Positions 6,503-15,668 of a stretch of DNA of 64,000 nt are shown piece after piece. The position numbers and the translations under genes were made by a program. The stretch's first letter is position 1, and the number at the start of each line of letters is the position of its first letter. This DNA is from JBGRPZ01 sp041725955 (GTDB lineage: Bacteria; Bacteroidota; Bacteroidia; Bacteroidales; JBGRPZ01), in contig JBGRQE010000001.1 in assembly GCA_041725955.1 (NCBI GenBank), positions 98,165 to 162,164 on the forward strand, given 5' to 3'. Under the pieces are notes generated by a model. It ran no database searches. It was given only the letters and a program-made list of their open reading frames with translations, and was not told the DNA's origin.

Positions 6503-8926
6503 ATGAAAATAAATAAGTTAGTTATAGGAATAGCTTTTCTTTTGCTATCAGGAACTATATTTGCTCAAATTGATATGAAATATCAACTACCTTCGAAAGA
6601 AATACTAGAAATGGCTGATGCTCCAGCATCCCCAGGGATTCGCCTAAACAGGGATGTGAGTAAGATGATTTTAATGGAAAGAAGACAGTATAAAAGTCTT
6701 CAGGAAATGGCCGAAAAGGAAAGTCGTTTAGCGGGTCTACGAATAAATGCAAAAACCAGTGGGCCAAGTCGCCAGTCTTTCGTTTATGGTTTAAAAGTTA
6801 AGGATTTAAAGAGCGGAGAAATCAGTAAGGTAAAAGGGATGCCTGAAGATGCTCTTATTTCAGAGGTGAGATGGTCGCCAAACCAGAAACATATTGCTTT
6901 TCTTAATACAAAAGAAAACGGAATTGAATTATGGGTTGTAGATCTAAAGAAATTAGAAGCCAATCGTGTTTGTGATCCAATAATAAATAATGTTCTTGAA
7001 GAAGGTTATGGTTGGTGTAAGGACAGTAAGAGTCTATTGGTTAGTATTCTTCCTAAAGATAGAGGAGAGTACTTAAGTGGAAATATCTTACCAAAAGGGC
7101 CTATTGTTTCTGTTAATAATGGACAGAAAGCACAAAATAGAACTTATCAGGATTTATTGAAAAATAAAGTTGATGAAGCGAATTTTGATTATTTCACTAC
7201 TTCAGAGTTAATTAAAGTTGATTTAAAAGGAAATAAAACTCCTTTCTTGGCGAAAGGTATTTATTATGGACTTCAGTTTTCTCCTAATGGAAAGTATATT
7301 ACAGTAACAACCATTCAACGACCATATTCTTATATTGTACCATTGTACCGCTTTCCTAGAAATGTTGATGTTTATGATATGGAAGGTAATTTGGTAAAGA
7401 ATATTGAAAATGTTCCATTAACAGAAACTCTGCCACAAGGATTTGATGCTGTTCGTAAAGGTAAAAGAAGTATCTCGTGGAGAGCAGATCAGCCTGCATC
7501 TTTAACTTATGTTGTTGCTCTTGATGGTGGAGACCCAGAAGTTGAATCTGAATATAGAGATGAGTTGTTTCAGTGGAATGCACCATTTGATAAAGAACCA
7601 AAATCTTTGGCAAAAACCAAAAGAAGATATGCTGGCGTTCAGTGGGGAGATGACAAAACTGCTTTGCTTTACGATTACTTTTGGAGTGATCGAATGATTG
7701 GTACTTACCTTATGAACCCTTCAAAGGAAAATGGAAAGTTAAAAGTTATTCAAGAACGTAGCCGTCAGGATATTTATAGTGATATGGGTGATGCAGCTAC
7801 TGAGTTGAATGATTTTAATAAAAGAGTGCTTTATATAGAAAAGGGAAGATACTTGATTATGGAAGCTCCTGGTTATACACCAAAAGGAAAGTTTCCATAT
7901 ATCGCAAAATATGATCTAAAAACAGGGAAAACACAAAAACTTTGGCAAGCAGAAAATAAGGATAAGCTAGAAACTGTAGCTTTTATTATTGATCCAAAGA
8001 AATCGATAATGTTAACAAGTATTGAAGCTCCTACTGAATATCCCAATTACTACTTACGCAATTTTAAAACAGGTAAGATGTTGCGCACTGTTACCAATTT
8101 CGAAAATCCTTATAAAGCTATGGAAGGCGTGCATAAGGAAGTAATCAAATATAAGCGTAAGGATGGAGTGGAGCTTTCTGCAACCTTATACCTTCCTAAA
8201 GGATATGATAAGAAAAAGAAAGAAAAATTACCTATGGTAATGTGGGCTTATCCACGCGAGTTTAAAGATAAAGCCGCAGCAGGTCAGGTGTCTTCATCTT
8301 CTAATGAATTTACATATTTATGGTATGGTAGCCCTGTTTTTTGGGTGATGAAAGGTTATGCTGTATTGGATGATGCTGCATTTCCTATTATTGGTGAAGG
8401 AGACCAAGAACCTAATGATTCTTTTGTAGAGCAATTGGTTTCAAATGCAGAAGCCGCTATTGATGCTGTAGACCAGCTTGGTTATATAGATCGCAATCGT
8501 GTAGCTGTAGGAGGCCATTCTTATGGTGCTTTTATGACTGCAAACTTATTGACTCATTCCGATTTATTTGCAGCAGGAATTGCAAGAAGCGGAGCATACA
8601 ACCGTACTCTAACTCCTTTTGGATTCCAAAGTGAGGAAAGAAATTATTGGGAAGCTCCATCAATTTATAATCGCATGTCTCCATTTATGAATGCAGAGAA
8701 AATGAAACATCCTTTATTGTTAATTCATGGAGATGCTGATAATAACCCTGGAACACATACAATGCAGAGCAAGAGATATTTTAACGCTCTAAAAGGATTG
8801 GGTGCTAATGTTCGTATGGTACTACTTCCATTTGAAAGCCATAGTTACAGAGCTCGCGAATCTGTAATGCATGTATTGTGGGAACAAGATCAGTGGTTGG
8901 ATAAATATGTGAAAAACAAGAAATAG
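6503..8926 (+). CDS. Secreted S9-family (prolyl oligopeptidase-type) serine peptidase
   Basis: An exported peptidase of 807 residues. The signal peptide is MKINKLVIGIAFLLLSGTIFAQ. Residues about 90-530 form a beta-propeller gate with repeated strands such as RWSPNQKHIAFL and LQFSPNGKYITV. The C-terminal alpha/beta hydrolase domain carries the triad: Ser673 in GGHSYGAFMT, Asp746 in HGDADNNPG, and His780 in FESHSYRARE. The overall form resembles the S9C/glutamyl-endopeptidase-like peptidases that many Bacteroidota export for peptide nutrition. Substrate preference is not readable. A strong terminator follows directly and the gene stands alone. Confidence 0.9.
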   Translation: MKINKLVIGIAFLLLSGTIFAQIDMKYQLPSKEILEMADAPASPGIRLNRDVSKMILMERRQYKSLQEMAEKESRLAGLRINAKTSGPSRQSFVYGLKVKDLKSGEISKVKGMPEDALISEVRWSPNQKHIAFLNTKENGIELWVVDLKKLEANRVCDPIINNVLEEGYGWCKDSKSLLVSILPKDRGEYLSGNILPKGPIVSVNNGQKAQNRTYQDLLKNKVDEANFDYFTTSELIKVDLKGNKTPFLAKGIYYGLQFSPNGKYITVTTIQRPYSYIVPLYRFPRNVDVYDMEGNLVKNIENVPLTETLPQGFDAVRKGKRSISWRADQPASLTYVVALDGGDPEVESEYRDELFQWNAPFDKEPKSLAKTKRRYAGVQWGDDKTALLYDYFWSDRMIGTYLMNPSKENGKLKVIQERSRQDIYSDMGDAATELNDFNKRVLYIEKGRYLIMEAPGYTPKGKFPYIAKYDLKTGKTQKLWQAENKDKLETVAFIIDPKKSIMLTSIEAPTEYPNYYLRNFKTGKMLRTVTNFENPYKAMEGVHKEVIKYKRKDGVELSATLYLPKGYDKKKKEKLPMVMWAYPREFKDKAAAGQVSSSSNEFTYLWYGSPVFWVMKGYAVLDDAAFPIIGEGDQEPNDSFVEQLVSNAEAAIDAVDQLGYIDRNRVAVGGHSYGAFMTANLLTHSDLFAAGIARSGAYNRTLTPFGFQSEERNYWEAPSIYNRMSPFMNAEKMKHPLLLIHGDADNNPGTHTMQSKRYFNALKGLGANVRMVLLPFESHSYRARESVMHVLWEQDQWLDKYVKNKK

Positions 8927-8952
8927 AATACTTTTTATTCTAAATAATAAAG

Positions 8953-8984
8953 GCTATCTCAAGTGATTTGGGGTAGCTTTTTTT
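8953..8984 (+). terminator. Intrinsic terminator of the S9 peptidase gene
   Basis: GCTATCTCAA (8953-8962) pairs with TTGGGGTAGC (8968-8977), with two G-T pairs and a 5-base loop, followed by seven T. Confidence 0.85.
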
Positions 8985-9102
8985 GATTTGTCACCTTTTA
9001 ATGACCTGTATGGTAGTTGATTGTGTTGGGGAATGAATAATGCAAAATTTAGAAAACATAATCTTAGCTTTATTGTTTCTCTCATGAATTATGATTTTTT
9101 AG

Positions 9103-9110
9103 TAATTTTG
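9103..9110 (+). promoter_or_regulatory. Putative -7 box of fbaA
   Basis: TAATTTTG matches TAnnTTTG, 46 bases before the ATG. The -33 element is unclear. Confidence 0.45.
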
Positions 9111-9155
9111 AAATCTAATTAAAAGACTACAAATAATTATCTAATCCAAAAAGTC

Positions 9156-10235
9156 ATGTCAGAAAAAATCTTTGATGTCGTAGAACCAGGAGTATTATAC
9201 GGAGATGCTCTTAAAGAAGTGTATCGTATTGCAAAAGAAAATCAATTTGCTATTCCTGCGGTGAATGTGGTTGGAACAAACTCTGTGAATGCAGTTCTGG
9301 AAGCGGCAAAAGAGGCTAATTCACCGATAATTATTCAGTTTTCTAATGGCGGTGCTTCATTTTATGCTGGAAAATCTCTTTCAAATGAAGGTCAGCAATC
9401 TGCAATTGCAGGGGCTATTTCTGGTGCAATGCACGTTCATCATATGGCTGAAATGTATGGTATTCCTGTAATCCTTCATACCGATCATGCTGCAAAGAAA
9501 CTTCTTCCATGGATCGACGGTCTGTTAGAAGCTGGTGAAGATTTTTATGAATCTCATGGTATGCCATTGTTCTCTTCTCATATGTTAGACTTATCTGAAG
9601 AAGATCTAGAGGAAAATATTCAAATTTGTGAGACCTATCTTAAGCGTATGAGCAAAATTGGTATGACTTTAGAGATTGAACTTGGAATTACTGGTGGTGA
9701 GGAAGATGGAGTAGATAATAGTAATGTCGACGATAGTCGTTTATATACCCAACCTGAAGAAGTATCTATGGCTTACGAAAGATTGAGTGCTATTAGTCCA
9801 AACTTTACTATTGCTGCATCTTTTGGTAATGTTCATGGTGTTTATAAGCCTGGAAATGTAAAATTGGAGCCAATTATCTTGAAGAATTCTCAAGAGTATA
9901 TCCAAAAGAAATTTAATACTAAAGAAAAGCCTGTGAATTTTGTATTCCATGGTGGTTCTGGTTCTGAAGAGAGCAAAATTAAGGAAGCACTTACTTATGG
10001 TGTTATCAAAATGAATATTGATACAGATACCCAATGGGCTACATGGGATGGTGTTCGCAAGTACGAAAAAGATAACCATGATTATCTTCAAGGCCAAATA
10101 GGTAACCCTAAAGGTGAAGATGAGCCAAACAAGAAATTTTATGATCCAAGAAAATGGATGCGTGCTGGAGAAGAAAGCATGAAGAATCGTGTATTGGAAG
10201 CATATAAAGACTTGAATTGTCTGGACAGAAACTAG
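9156..10235 (+). CDS. fbaA: Fructose-bisphosphate aldolase, class II
   Basis: Zinc-dependent cleavage and condensation of fructose 1,6-bisphosphate with dihydroxyacetone phosphate and glyceraldehyde 3-phosphate (glycolysis and gluconeogenesis, cytoplasm). At 359 residues it has the length of the E. coli FbaA type. The catalytic Asp110 and zinc ligand His111 sit in ILHTDHAAKK. The acidic zinc region ELGITGGEEDG, the glycine loop FGNVHGVYKPG, and the phosphate-binding FVFHGGSGS and MNIDTDTQWA are all present. A perfect bidirectional terminator follows. Confidence 0.96.
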   Translation: MSEKIFDVVEPGVLYGDALKEVYRIAKENQFAIPAVNVVGTNSVNAVLEAAKEANSPIIIQFSNGGASFYAGKSLSNEGQQSAIAGAISGAMHVHHMAEMYGIPVILHTDHAAKKLLPWIDGLLEAGEDFYESHGMPLFSSHMLDLSEEDLEENIQICETYLKRMSKIGMTLEIELGITGGEEDGVDNSNVDDSRLYTQPEEVSMAYERLSAISPNFTIAASFGNVHGVYKPGNVKLEPIILKNSQEYIQKKFNTKEKPVNFVFHGGSGSEESKIKEALTYGVIKMNIDTDTQWATWDGVRKYEKDNHDYLQGQIGNPKGEDEPNKKFYDPRKWMRAGEESMKNRVLEAYKDLNCLDRN

Positions 10236-10255
10236 TTCGGAAATTAAATATTTAA

Positions 10256-10301
10256 AAAAGGGTGTTTGTAGAAGTCTAAAAGCTTTAGCAAACACCCTTT
10301 T
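10256..10301. terminator. Bidirectional terminator between fbaA and usp
   Basis: AAAAGGGTGTTTG (10256-10268) is an exact inverted repeat of CAAACACCCTTTT (10289-10301). T-runs lie on both strands and it sits between converging genes. Confidence 0.92.
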
Positions 10302-10310
10302 ACTTTTGTA

Positions 10311-11165
10311 TTATCTGCTTAATGTTTTAATAAATTCTTGTGGATGTATACTCATTACCGGGAATTTGGAGTGATGAACAAGGCGAGAAGCCATAGTTCC
10401 TAATAGAAATCCCATAGTGCCTGATGTTTGTTCTGTCATGGAAACAATAAGGTTGGCATCAATTTCTTCGGCATATTTTAAAGTAACCTTTGCAATATGA
10501 TCAGACTTTAAACTGACAATTGTAAAGTTAATACCTTCGCTTTCCAGATAGGCTTCTACTTGCTTTACATATTGGGTGGTGCGTTCTTTATTCGATTCCA
10601 GGTTAGAAGTATAAACCTTTAAAACATGAATTTCAGAATTAAAAACTTTGGCAAGTTCAACTGCAAAGGGCACTTTTTGTCGGGTTTCGAGCGAATCATC
10701 GAAAGGCAATACTATTTTTTTTAGATATCTTTCAATACTTTTATCCGATAACCTAATTGTAATTATTGGATGAGTAGAAGCTGTTACAATTTTATTTGCA
10801 TTAGATCCAAGGAAATATTCTTCCATCCCTGAAACACCATGTGTGCCAACAATTACAAGCCAGGCGTTTATATCTTCTGCTTCTTGAACGATTTCTTTAT
10901 ATATTTTACCTTTTCTTATCTTGTAATCAAGAACGCCTTTTGAAAGTCCAACTTGATATTTATTAATAAGCCTGTCTAATTTTTCTTTTGCTATTTCTGA
11001 GGATTTTTTCGAACTGGAATATGTTTCTTGCTCTCTACCTAATTCAGGTGTTTCCACCCAAACCATTCTAACATCTGCATCTGCTTTATCAGCAATTACC
11101 AATGCATGTTCTAAGGCATTAATAGAGCATTCAGAAAAGTCTATTGCGGCGAGAATTTTCTTCAT
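10311..11165 (-). CDS. Universal stress protein with two Usp domains
   Basis: A cytoplasmic tandem UspA-domain protein of 284 residues. The first domain starts KKILAAIDFSECS and carries the nucleotide-binding pattern G-x2-G-x9-G-S in GVSGMEEYFLGSNA, so it probably binds ATP. The second domain (from about 150, KKIVLPFDDS) has a loosened form, TSGTMGFLLGTMAS, and may not bind nucleotide. Proteins of this kind respond to starvation, oxygen or growth arrest, but the exact role is unknown. It is transcribed alone, bounded by the shared terminator downstream and by the SPOR-gene terminator upstream. Confidence 0.9.
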   Translation of the reverse strand: MKKILAAIDFSECSINALEHALVIADKADADVRMVWVETPELGREQETYSSSKKSSEIAKEKLDRLINKYQVGLSKGVLDYKIRKGKIYKEIVQEAEDINAWLVIVGTHGVSGMEEYFLGSNANKIVTASTHPIITIRLSDKSIERYLKKIVLPFDDSLETRQKVPFAVELAKVFNSEIHVLKVYTSNLESNKERTTQYVKQVEAYLESEGINFTIVSLKSDHIAKVTLKYAEEIDANLIVSMTEQTSGTMGFLLGTMASRLVHHSKFPVMSIHPQEFIKTLSR

Positions 11166-11332
11166 GAAATGATGTTTTAAGTTATTTTGCTTTTGTAAAT
11201 TTTAGCAATTGAATTTACTACATTATTTCCATCTGTTTAAATGTTTTTTGTTTTTAGTATATCTAAAGGAATTGCTTTGTGAAAAAAACATTCAGGAAAG
11301 GTTGAGAATGGAGCAAGCTGTATTTTTTAAGT

Positions 11333-11373
11333 AAAAAAAAACATACTGCAATTCAAATATGAATTGTAGTATG
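11333..11373 (-). terminator. Intrinsic terminator of the SPOR-domain gene
   Basis: CATACTGCAATTC (11342-11354) and GAATTGTAGTATG (11361-11373) form a 13-bp stem with one wobble. Read on the minus strand it is followed by nine T (11341 to 11333). Confidence 0.85.
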
Positions 11374-11399
11374 TTCTTTCTTTTTTTTAAGCAGATAAA

Positions 11400-11894
11400 T
11401 TAATAATTTTCTTGCTCAGTTTTGTTTTCCTCTTTTATTTTCTTCTCACCCATACTTGGATAATTGATTTTGTCTGAAGCTATCCATGCTCCAGGGTATT
11501 CTTTTTTTATTTTGCGTAAAAAGTTTTCTGCTTCTAATTTGGATCTAAAGTCCCCAACTCTTACTCTGTAGTTTGGAGCAAAAAAACTTATATATGCGGT
11601 TTGTTCAGGATAATCTTTAAGGAATTTGTCATAGACCTCTTTAGCTTTCTTTTTGGAGTTATTTCCTGAGTCAAAAAAGATTTCAATACGACAACCTGGA
11701 ATACTTGGATATTTATCGTTCATACTTTTGTGCAATGAAAGCAAGCTATCGACACTTGGACTGGCATTTATTTTTAAGCTTCCTTGATTCTGATTTTCGG
11801 AAGTATTAGGGAAATATTGAGCATACCCTTTATTTGAGCCAATCAAAAGGAGAAAGCATCCTCCAATAAGCATTTTTAAGAAATGCATTTTCAT
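11400..11894 (-). CDS. Exported SPOR-domain protein
   Basis: A 164-residue secreted protein with signal peptide MKMHFLKMLIGGCFLLLIGSNKGYAQ. Residues about 68-150 form a SPOR domain: CRIEIFFDSGNNSKKKAKEV, then YRVRVGDFRSKLEAENFL and KIKKEYPGAWIA. SPOR domains bind glycan strands lacking stem peptides, often at division sites, so a cell-envelope role is expected. It has none of the long linker or membrane anchor of FtsN-type proteins, only a short acidic and lysine-rich tail. It has its own terminator. Its precise partner or enzyme is unknown. Confidence 0.8.
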   Translation of the reverse strand: MKMHFLKMLIGGCFLLLIGSNKGYAQYFPNTSENQNQGSLKINASPSVDSLLSLHKSMNDKYPSIPGCRIEIFFDSGNNSKKKAKEVYDKFLKDYPEQTAYISFFAPNYRVRVGDFRSKLEAENFLRKIKKEYPGAWIASDKINYPSMGEKKIKEENKTEQENY

Positions 11895-11989
11895 ACCTAA
11901 ATTATTTTTTGGTTAATTGCTTAATATTCAAAATGTTTTTGCAGTATATTCTTCAAAGGAACTAAGATTGATTAATTCTTCCAAATGAA

Positions 11990-13945
11990 TTAAAATCTTT
12001 TTCTGCCTTTTTTCTTACTGTGTGCTTTATTACTAGATTTTCTTTGTGGAGGAAAATTGCTTTTCTCAGATCTTTGATTTCCTTCAATTAATTTAGGAAT
12101 CCAATCTTTATGCCCCATATTAGTGAGACTGCGTTTTATATCGTTTTGATTTTCTCTTTTATACCAAAAGAAGAATTTCTGCTGTTCAAGTTTTTCATCT
12201 CTACTAATAGCAGAATATACAGGCTTTAAAGTGTAAGGGTCAAAACCCGAATAATAGCTAACTGTTGCTAAAGTCATTGGTGTAGGAGTAAAATCTTGAA
12301 CTTGCTCAAGCTTAAAGCCCAGTTTTTTGGTTTTTATTGCTAAATCGGCCATGTCTTTTGCTGTACTTCCTGGATGGCTGGAAATAAAGTAAGGAATGAT
12401 TTGCTGATTTAAATTTTCTTCTTGAGATATCTTTTCAAATTTATTTTTGAAGTCGTAAAAAAGATTAAAAGATGGTTTGCGCATTTTCTTTAATACATCA
12501 TCTGAAGTATGTTCAGGGGCGACTTTTAGACGTCCGGATACATGGCGACTCGCTACTTGACGAATATATTCTTCAAAGTGATTACGACGAACAGTTTCCT
12601 GGTTATCTGATAAAAGCATATCGTAACGTATGCCACTACCAATAAAAGCTCTTTTTACTGCAGGTAAGCGATCTACTCTTCGGTATATATCAAGTAAACT
12701 TTGATGATCGGTATTTAAATTTTTACAAACCTTAGGGAATATGCAACTAGGGCGTTTACATTTTTTACATATGCTTTCATCCCTTCCTTTCATATGGAAC
12801 ATATTGGCTGATGGGCCCCCTAAATCGCTGATATATCCTTTAAAGCCATCCATCTTTGTAATTTGTTTTACTTCTTTCATAATAGATCTCTCGGATCTTG
12901 AAGAAACATATTTTCCTTGATGGGCAGATATTGTACAAAAGGCACATCCTCCAAAACATCCTCTATGCATATTAACCGAGAATTTAATCATTTCCCATGC
13001 TGGAATAGGTCCTCGTTTATTGTATTTTGGATGAGGGAGTCGTGTATATGGCAAATCAAATGAACTATCAATTTCTTTAGTGTCCATAGGAGGAAAAGGA
13101 GGGTTTACGACAAGGCAATCTTTTTCTATTTTTTGCAATAACCTAAAGGCTTCTTGTTTGTTGGATTCCTCTTCTATATGTTTGAAATTTGCAGCAAAAG
13201 ACTTTTTGTTCTTTAAACATTGCTCGTGTGAATTTAGTTCGAGGTTTTCCCATTCTTTTGGGAGTGTATTTACTTCCTTTGCAGGAATCTTAAACCCAAT
13301 CTGAGGAATGTTTTGAATATCTTTTAGCGAATACCCTTTGTCGAAATGATTTAGCAGCTGTTTAAGAGGGAGTTCACCCATGCCATAGACCAAAATATCG
13401 GCACTACTGTCAAAAAGTATTGATGGTTTTAAATGATTTGCCCAATAATCGTAATGAGTAAAACGGCGTAATGAAGCCTCTACACCTCCAATTACAACGG
13501 GAACATCAGGGTATATCTTCTTTAAAATCTGTGTATACTTTACAGTAGCATAATCTGGACGAAACCCTGCTTTCCCGTCAGGAGTATATGCATCATTAGA
13601 GCGTAGTCTTTTGTTGGCGGTATAATGATTTACCATTGAATCCATACAACCTGATGTAACACCAAAAAATAATCGGGGCTTACCCAGTTTCTTAAAATCC
13701 CTTAAGTCGTCTTGCCAATTGGGCTGTGGTATAATTGCAATTTTATAACCAGCTGCTTCGATGATTCGACCGATTACAGCATGGCCAAATGAAGGATGAT
13801 CTACATATGCATCACCCGATATTAGAATTACATCTAATTCATCCCATCCTCTTTGCACTACTTCCTTTTTGGTTGTGGGCAACCAATCGCTAATTCTATA
13901 ATCGTTATTTGCTTTATTTTCCAATGCCTTGTAATTTGTTCCCAA
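11990..13945 (-). CDS. YgiQ-family radical SAM protein
   Basis: A cytoplasmic radical SAM enzyme of unknown reaction, 651 residues, as usual for the UPF0313/YgiQ family. The N-terminal part begins DWLPTTKKEVVQRGWDELD and VILISGDAYVDHPSFG, the strongly conserved opening. The [4Fe-4S] cysteines are C330, C334 and C337 in HRGCFGGCAFCTIS. Further cysteines lie in CKKCKRPSCIFPKVC. The C-terminus is very basic (HSKKKGRKRF), possibly for RNA binding. The frame opens with TTG at 13945; no ATG lies before the conserved DWLP segment, so TTG is the probable start. Confidence 0.88.
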   Translation of the reverse strand: MGTNYKALENKANNDYRISDWLPTTKKEVVQRGWDELDVILISGDAYVDHPSFGHAVIGRIIEAAGYKIAIIPQPNWQDDLRDFKKLGKPRLFFGVTSGCMDSMVNHYTANKRLRSNDAYTPDGKAGFRPDYATVKYTQILKKIYPDVPVVIGGVEASLRRFTHYDYWANHLKPSILFDSSADILVYGMGELPLKQLLNHFDKGYSLKDIQNIPQIGFKIPAKEVNTLPKEWENLELNSHEQCLKNKKSFAANFKHIEEESNKQEAFRLLQKIEKDCLVVNPPFPPMDTKEIDSSFDLPYTRLPHPKYNKRGPIPAWEMIKFSVNMHRGCFGGCAFCTISAHQGKYVSSRSERSIMKEVKQITKMDGFKGYISDLGGPSANMFHMKGRDESICKKCKRPSCIFPKVCKNLNTDHQSLLDIYRRVDRLPAVKRAFIGSGIRYDMLLSDNQETVRRNHFEEYIRQVASRHVSGRLKVAPEHTSDDVLKKMRKPSFNLFYDFKNKFEKISQEENLNQQIIPYFISSHPGSTAKDMADLAIKTKKLGFKLEQVQDFTPTPMTLATVSYYSGFDPYTLKPVYSAISRDEKLEQQKFFFWYKRENQNDIKRSLTNMGHKDWIPKLIEGNQRSEKSNFPPQRKSSNKAHSKKKGRKRF

Positions 13946-14020
13946 AGAAAACGAAAATTGAAAATATATTGTATAGAAGTGAGTGGATTTTAAGAATTAC
14001 AGATGAAGTATTTTTAAAGT

Positions 14021-15223
14021 TTATGATTTTAAATAGCTTAGCTCTTTAAGATGAGATAAGGAAAGAAAAGCCATTAGTCCCATACCTGTCTGTAATGCGC
14101 TTTCGTCTATATTGAATTTAGAGGTATGCAAGGCTCCTCCAATGTTGTTTTTAAAATTACTGGTTCCCAGTCTGTAAAATACAGAAGGTATTTCATGCGA
14201 ATAATAGGCAAAGTCTTCAGCCCCCAATCTAAGATCTAATTTTTTAACATAGTCTTTCCCAAGGAAGTCTTGGGCAAAGTTTTTTGATAAGCGGGTCTTT
14301 TTTACATCATTGAAAAGAAATGGATATCCCTTTTCGATATACACATCACAATCAAGATCGTATGAATGCGCAGTGTTTTTACAAATCTCTGTGATTTTTT
14401 TATGTGCATGACTTCTCCATTCTTCATCAAACGTACGGAAGGTTCCTCTAATTAGTACTTCTGAGGGAATAATATTGAACACACTGCCTCCTTCTATATG
14501 ACCAAAGCTTAGTACAGATGGAATCTGAGGGGGACAAAGGCGGGATACAATATTTTGAAGTTGAGTTAGGATATGTGCAGCAGTTATTATGGTGTCGGGA
14601 GTTTTGTGAGGCATAGCAGCATGACCTCCTTTTCCTTTTACCTTTAAGGTGATTTCATCTGCAGAGGCCATATATTCTCCACCTTTGAATCCGCAATATC
14701 CAGCCTCAAAATCAGGGTAAACATGCTGACCTATGGCAAGCTGAGGTATAGGATCTTTTAAAACACCATCTTCAATCATTAAAGTAGCTCCACCAGGGAA
14801 CAGCTCTTCTCCGGGTTGGAAAATAAATCGGATACTTCCTTCAAAATCATTTTCCATTCCTTTTAATATCTTAAGAGTTCCAAGTAAAGAAGCAGTATGG
14901 ACATCGTGCCCACAGGCATGCATACAATTAGGTTTTTGTGATTTATAGTTTACTTCATTTTCTTCTTGTATAGGAAGAGCATCAATATCGGCACGAAGAA
15001 GAATAAGTTTACTGAAAGGCTTTTTCCCATGTATGTGTCCCATAATTCCTGTTTTCCCTACACCCTTTTTATGTTCTATATTCCATTGCGTTAATATCTT
15101 TGAAATATATTCCATTGTTTGGTCTTCATGGTAAGATAATTCAGGGTTTTGATGGATGTATCTTCGGATTTGAATTATTTCTTCAATCAAAAAGGCTGCT
15201 TGAGCTTTTATATGTTGGATCAT
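14021..15223 (-). CDS. M20-family amidohydrolase (N-acyl-amino-acid hydrolase type)
   Basis: A zinc-dependent amidohydrolase of 400 residues related to aminoacylase, hippuricase and IAA-amino-acid hydrolases. Metal-binding features are LLRADIDALPIQEEN and MHACGHDVHTASLLG, the latter with the Cys-His pair of the hydrolase subfamily. QPGEELFPGG holds the catalytic glutamates, and GAEDFAYYS a C-terminal metal ligand. A dimerisation lid lies between (about 185-300). There is no signal peptide, so it acts in the cytoplasm, probably releasing amino acids from acylated forms. The exact substrate is not readable. A -7-like box lies about 20 bases before the ATG. Confidence 0.9.
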   Translation of the reverse strand: MIQHIKAQAAFLIEEIIQIRRYIHQNPELSYHEDQTMEYISKILTQWNIEHKKGVGKTGIMGHIHGKKPFSKLILLRADIDALPIQEENEVNYKSQKPNCMHACGHDVHTASLLGTLKILKGMENDFEGSIRFIFQPGEELFPGGATLMIEDGVLKDPIPQLAIGQHVYPDFEAGYCGFKGGEYMASADEITLKVKGKGGHAAMPHKTPDTIITAAHILTQLQNIVSRLCPPQIPSVLSFGHIEGGSVFNIIPSEVLIRGTFRTFDEEWRSHAHKKITEICKNTAHSYDLDCDVYIEKGYPFLFNDVKKTRLSKNFAQDFLGKDYVKKLDLRLGAEDFAYYSHEIPSVFYRLGTSNFKNNIGGALHTSKFNIDESALQTGMGLMAFLSLSHLKELSYLKS

Positions 15224-15242
15224 GAGTAGTTTGTTTAGATTA

Positions 15243-15250
15243 CAAAATTA
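15243..15250 (-). promoter_or_regulatory. Putative -7 box of the M20 amidohydrolase gene
   Basis: Minus strand TAATTTTG matches TAnnTTTG, about 20 bases before the ATG at 15223. Confidence 0.5.
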
Positions 15251-15506
15251 GCCATTTTTTGGAGTCCATTTATTATGAAATGCTTTTAAAGCTAAGTTGT
15301 TTTGGTAGTAAATCCGAAATATAATTAGTCTCTGTATTGTTGGTGGTTATAGCAGAAGAATTTAAAGAGATTAAAGCTGTACTTACTTGCTTTTGAATAG
15401 TTTAAGAGGTTGTTTGGGTTAAAGTTAATCCAATGTTATCTATCGATTGACTTTTTAACTAATTGTTTTACCAAGAAATAGATCTTGTTTGTTGAGCAGT
15501 AAAGGC

Positions 15507-15523
15507 TACCTATTCAATAGGTA
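15507..15523. repeat. Perfect palindrome, possible operator
   Basis: TACCTATTCAATAGGTA has two exact 8-base arms around one central base. It lies about 135 bases before the rbfA promoter-like box and 284 bases from the divergent amidohydrolase. The near-zero loop fits a dimeric regulator site better than an RNA hairpin. No regulator is encoded next to it. Confidence 0.35.
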
Positions 15524-15656
15524 ATATCTTTTATTGAGCTCGTTTAGATGATTAAATTACATTTTTGAAAATATTTTGAGTCCTGAATTTTTGTTAATAC
15601 TTATATGTCAATATAAATACCTTTATAGTTTTAATTCACCGATCTTTACTTTTTCT

Positions 15657-15664
15657 TATTTTTG
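15657..15664 (+). promoter_or_regulatory. -7 box of rbfA, placing the transcript start at the ATG
   Basis: TATTTTTG is an exact TAnnTTTG match whose last base is 5 bases before the A of the ATG at 15669. The normal spacing would start the mRNA at or within a base or two of the start codon, giving a leaderless message. Confidence 0.6.
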
Positions 15665-15668
15665 CAAA

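Larger units (their letters stand above)
15224..15668. other. Divergent intergenic region M20 / rbfA
   Basis: 445 bp without a convincing gene. It contains the minus-strand -7 box for the amidohydrolase (15243-15250), a perfect 17-base palindrome (15507-15523), and the rbfA -7 box (15657-15664). I see nothing else. Confidence 0.6.

Noticed and set aside
9741..10295. Minus-strand 184-codon open frame over fbaA
   Set aside because: It is antisense to the conserved aldolase and runs through the bidirectional terminator.
15576..15668. Upstream extension of rbfA
   Set aside because: The extra residues are unlike RbfA and the -7 box lies inside them; ATG at 15669 fits the family.
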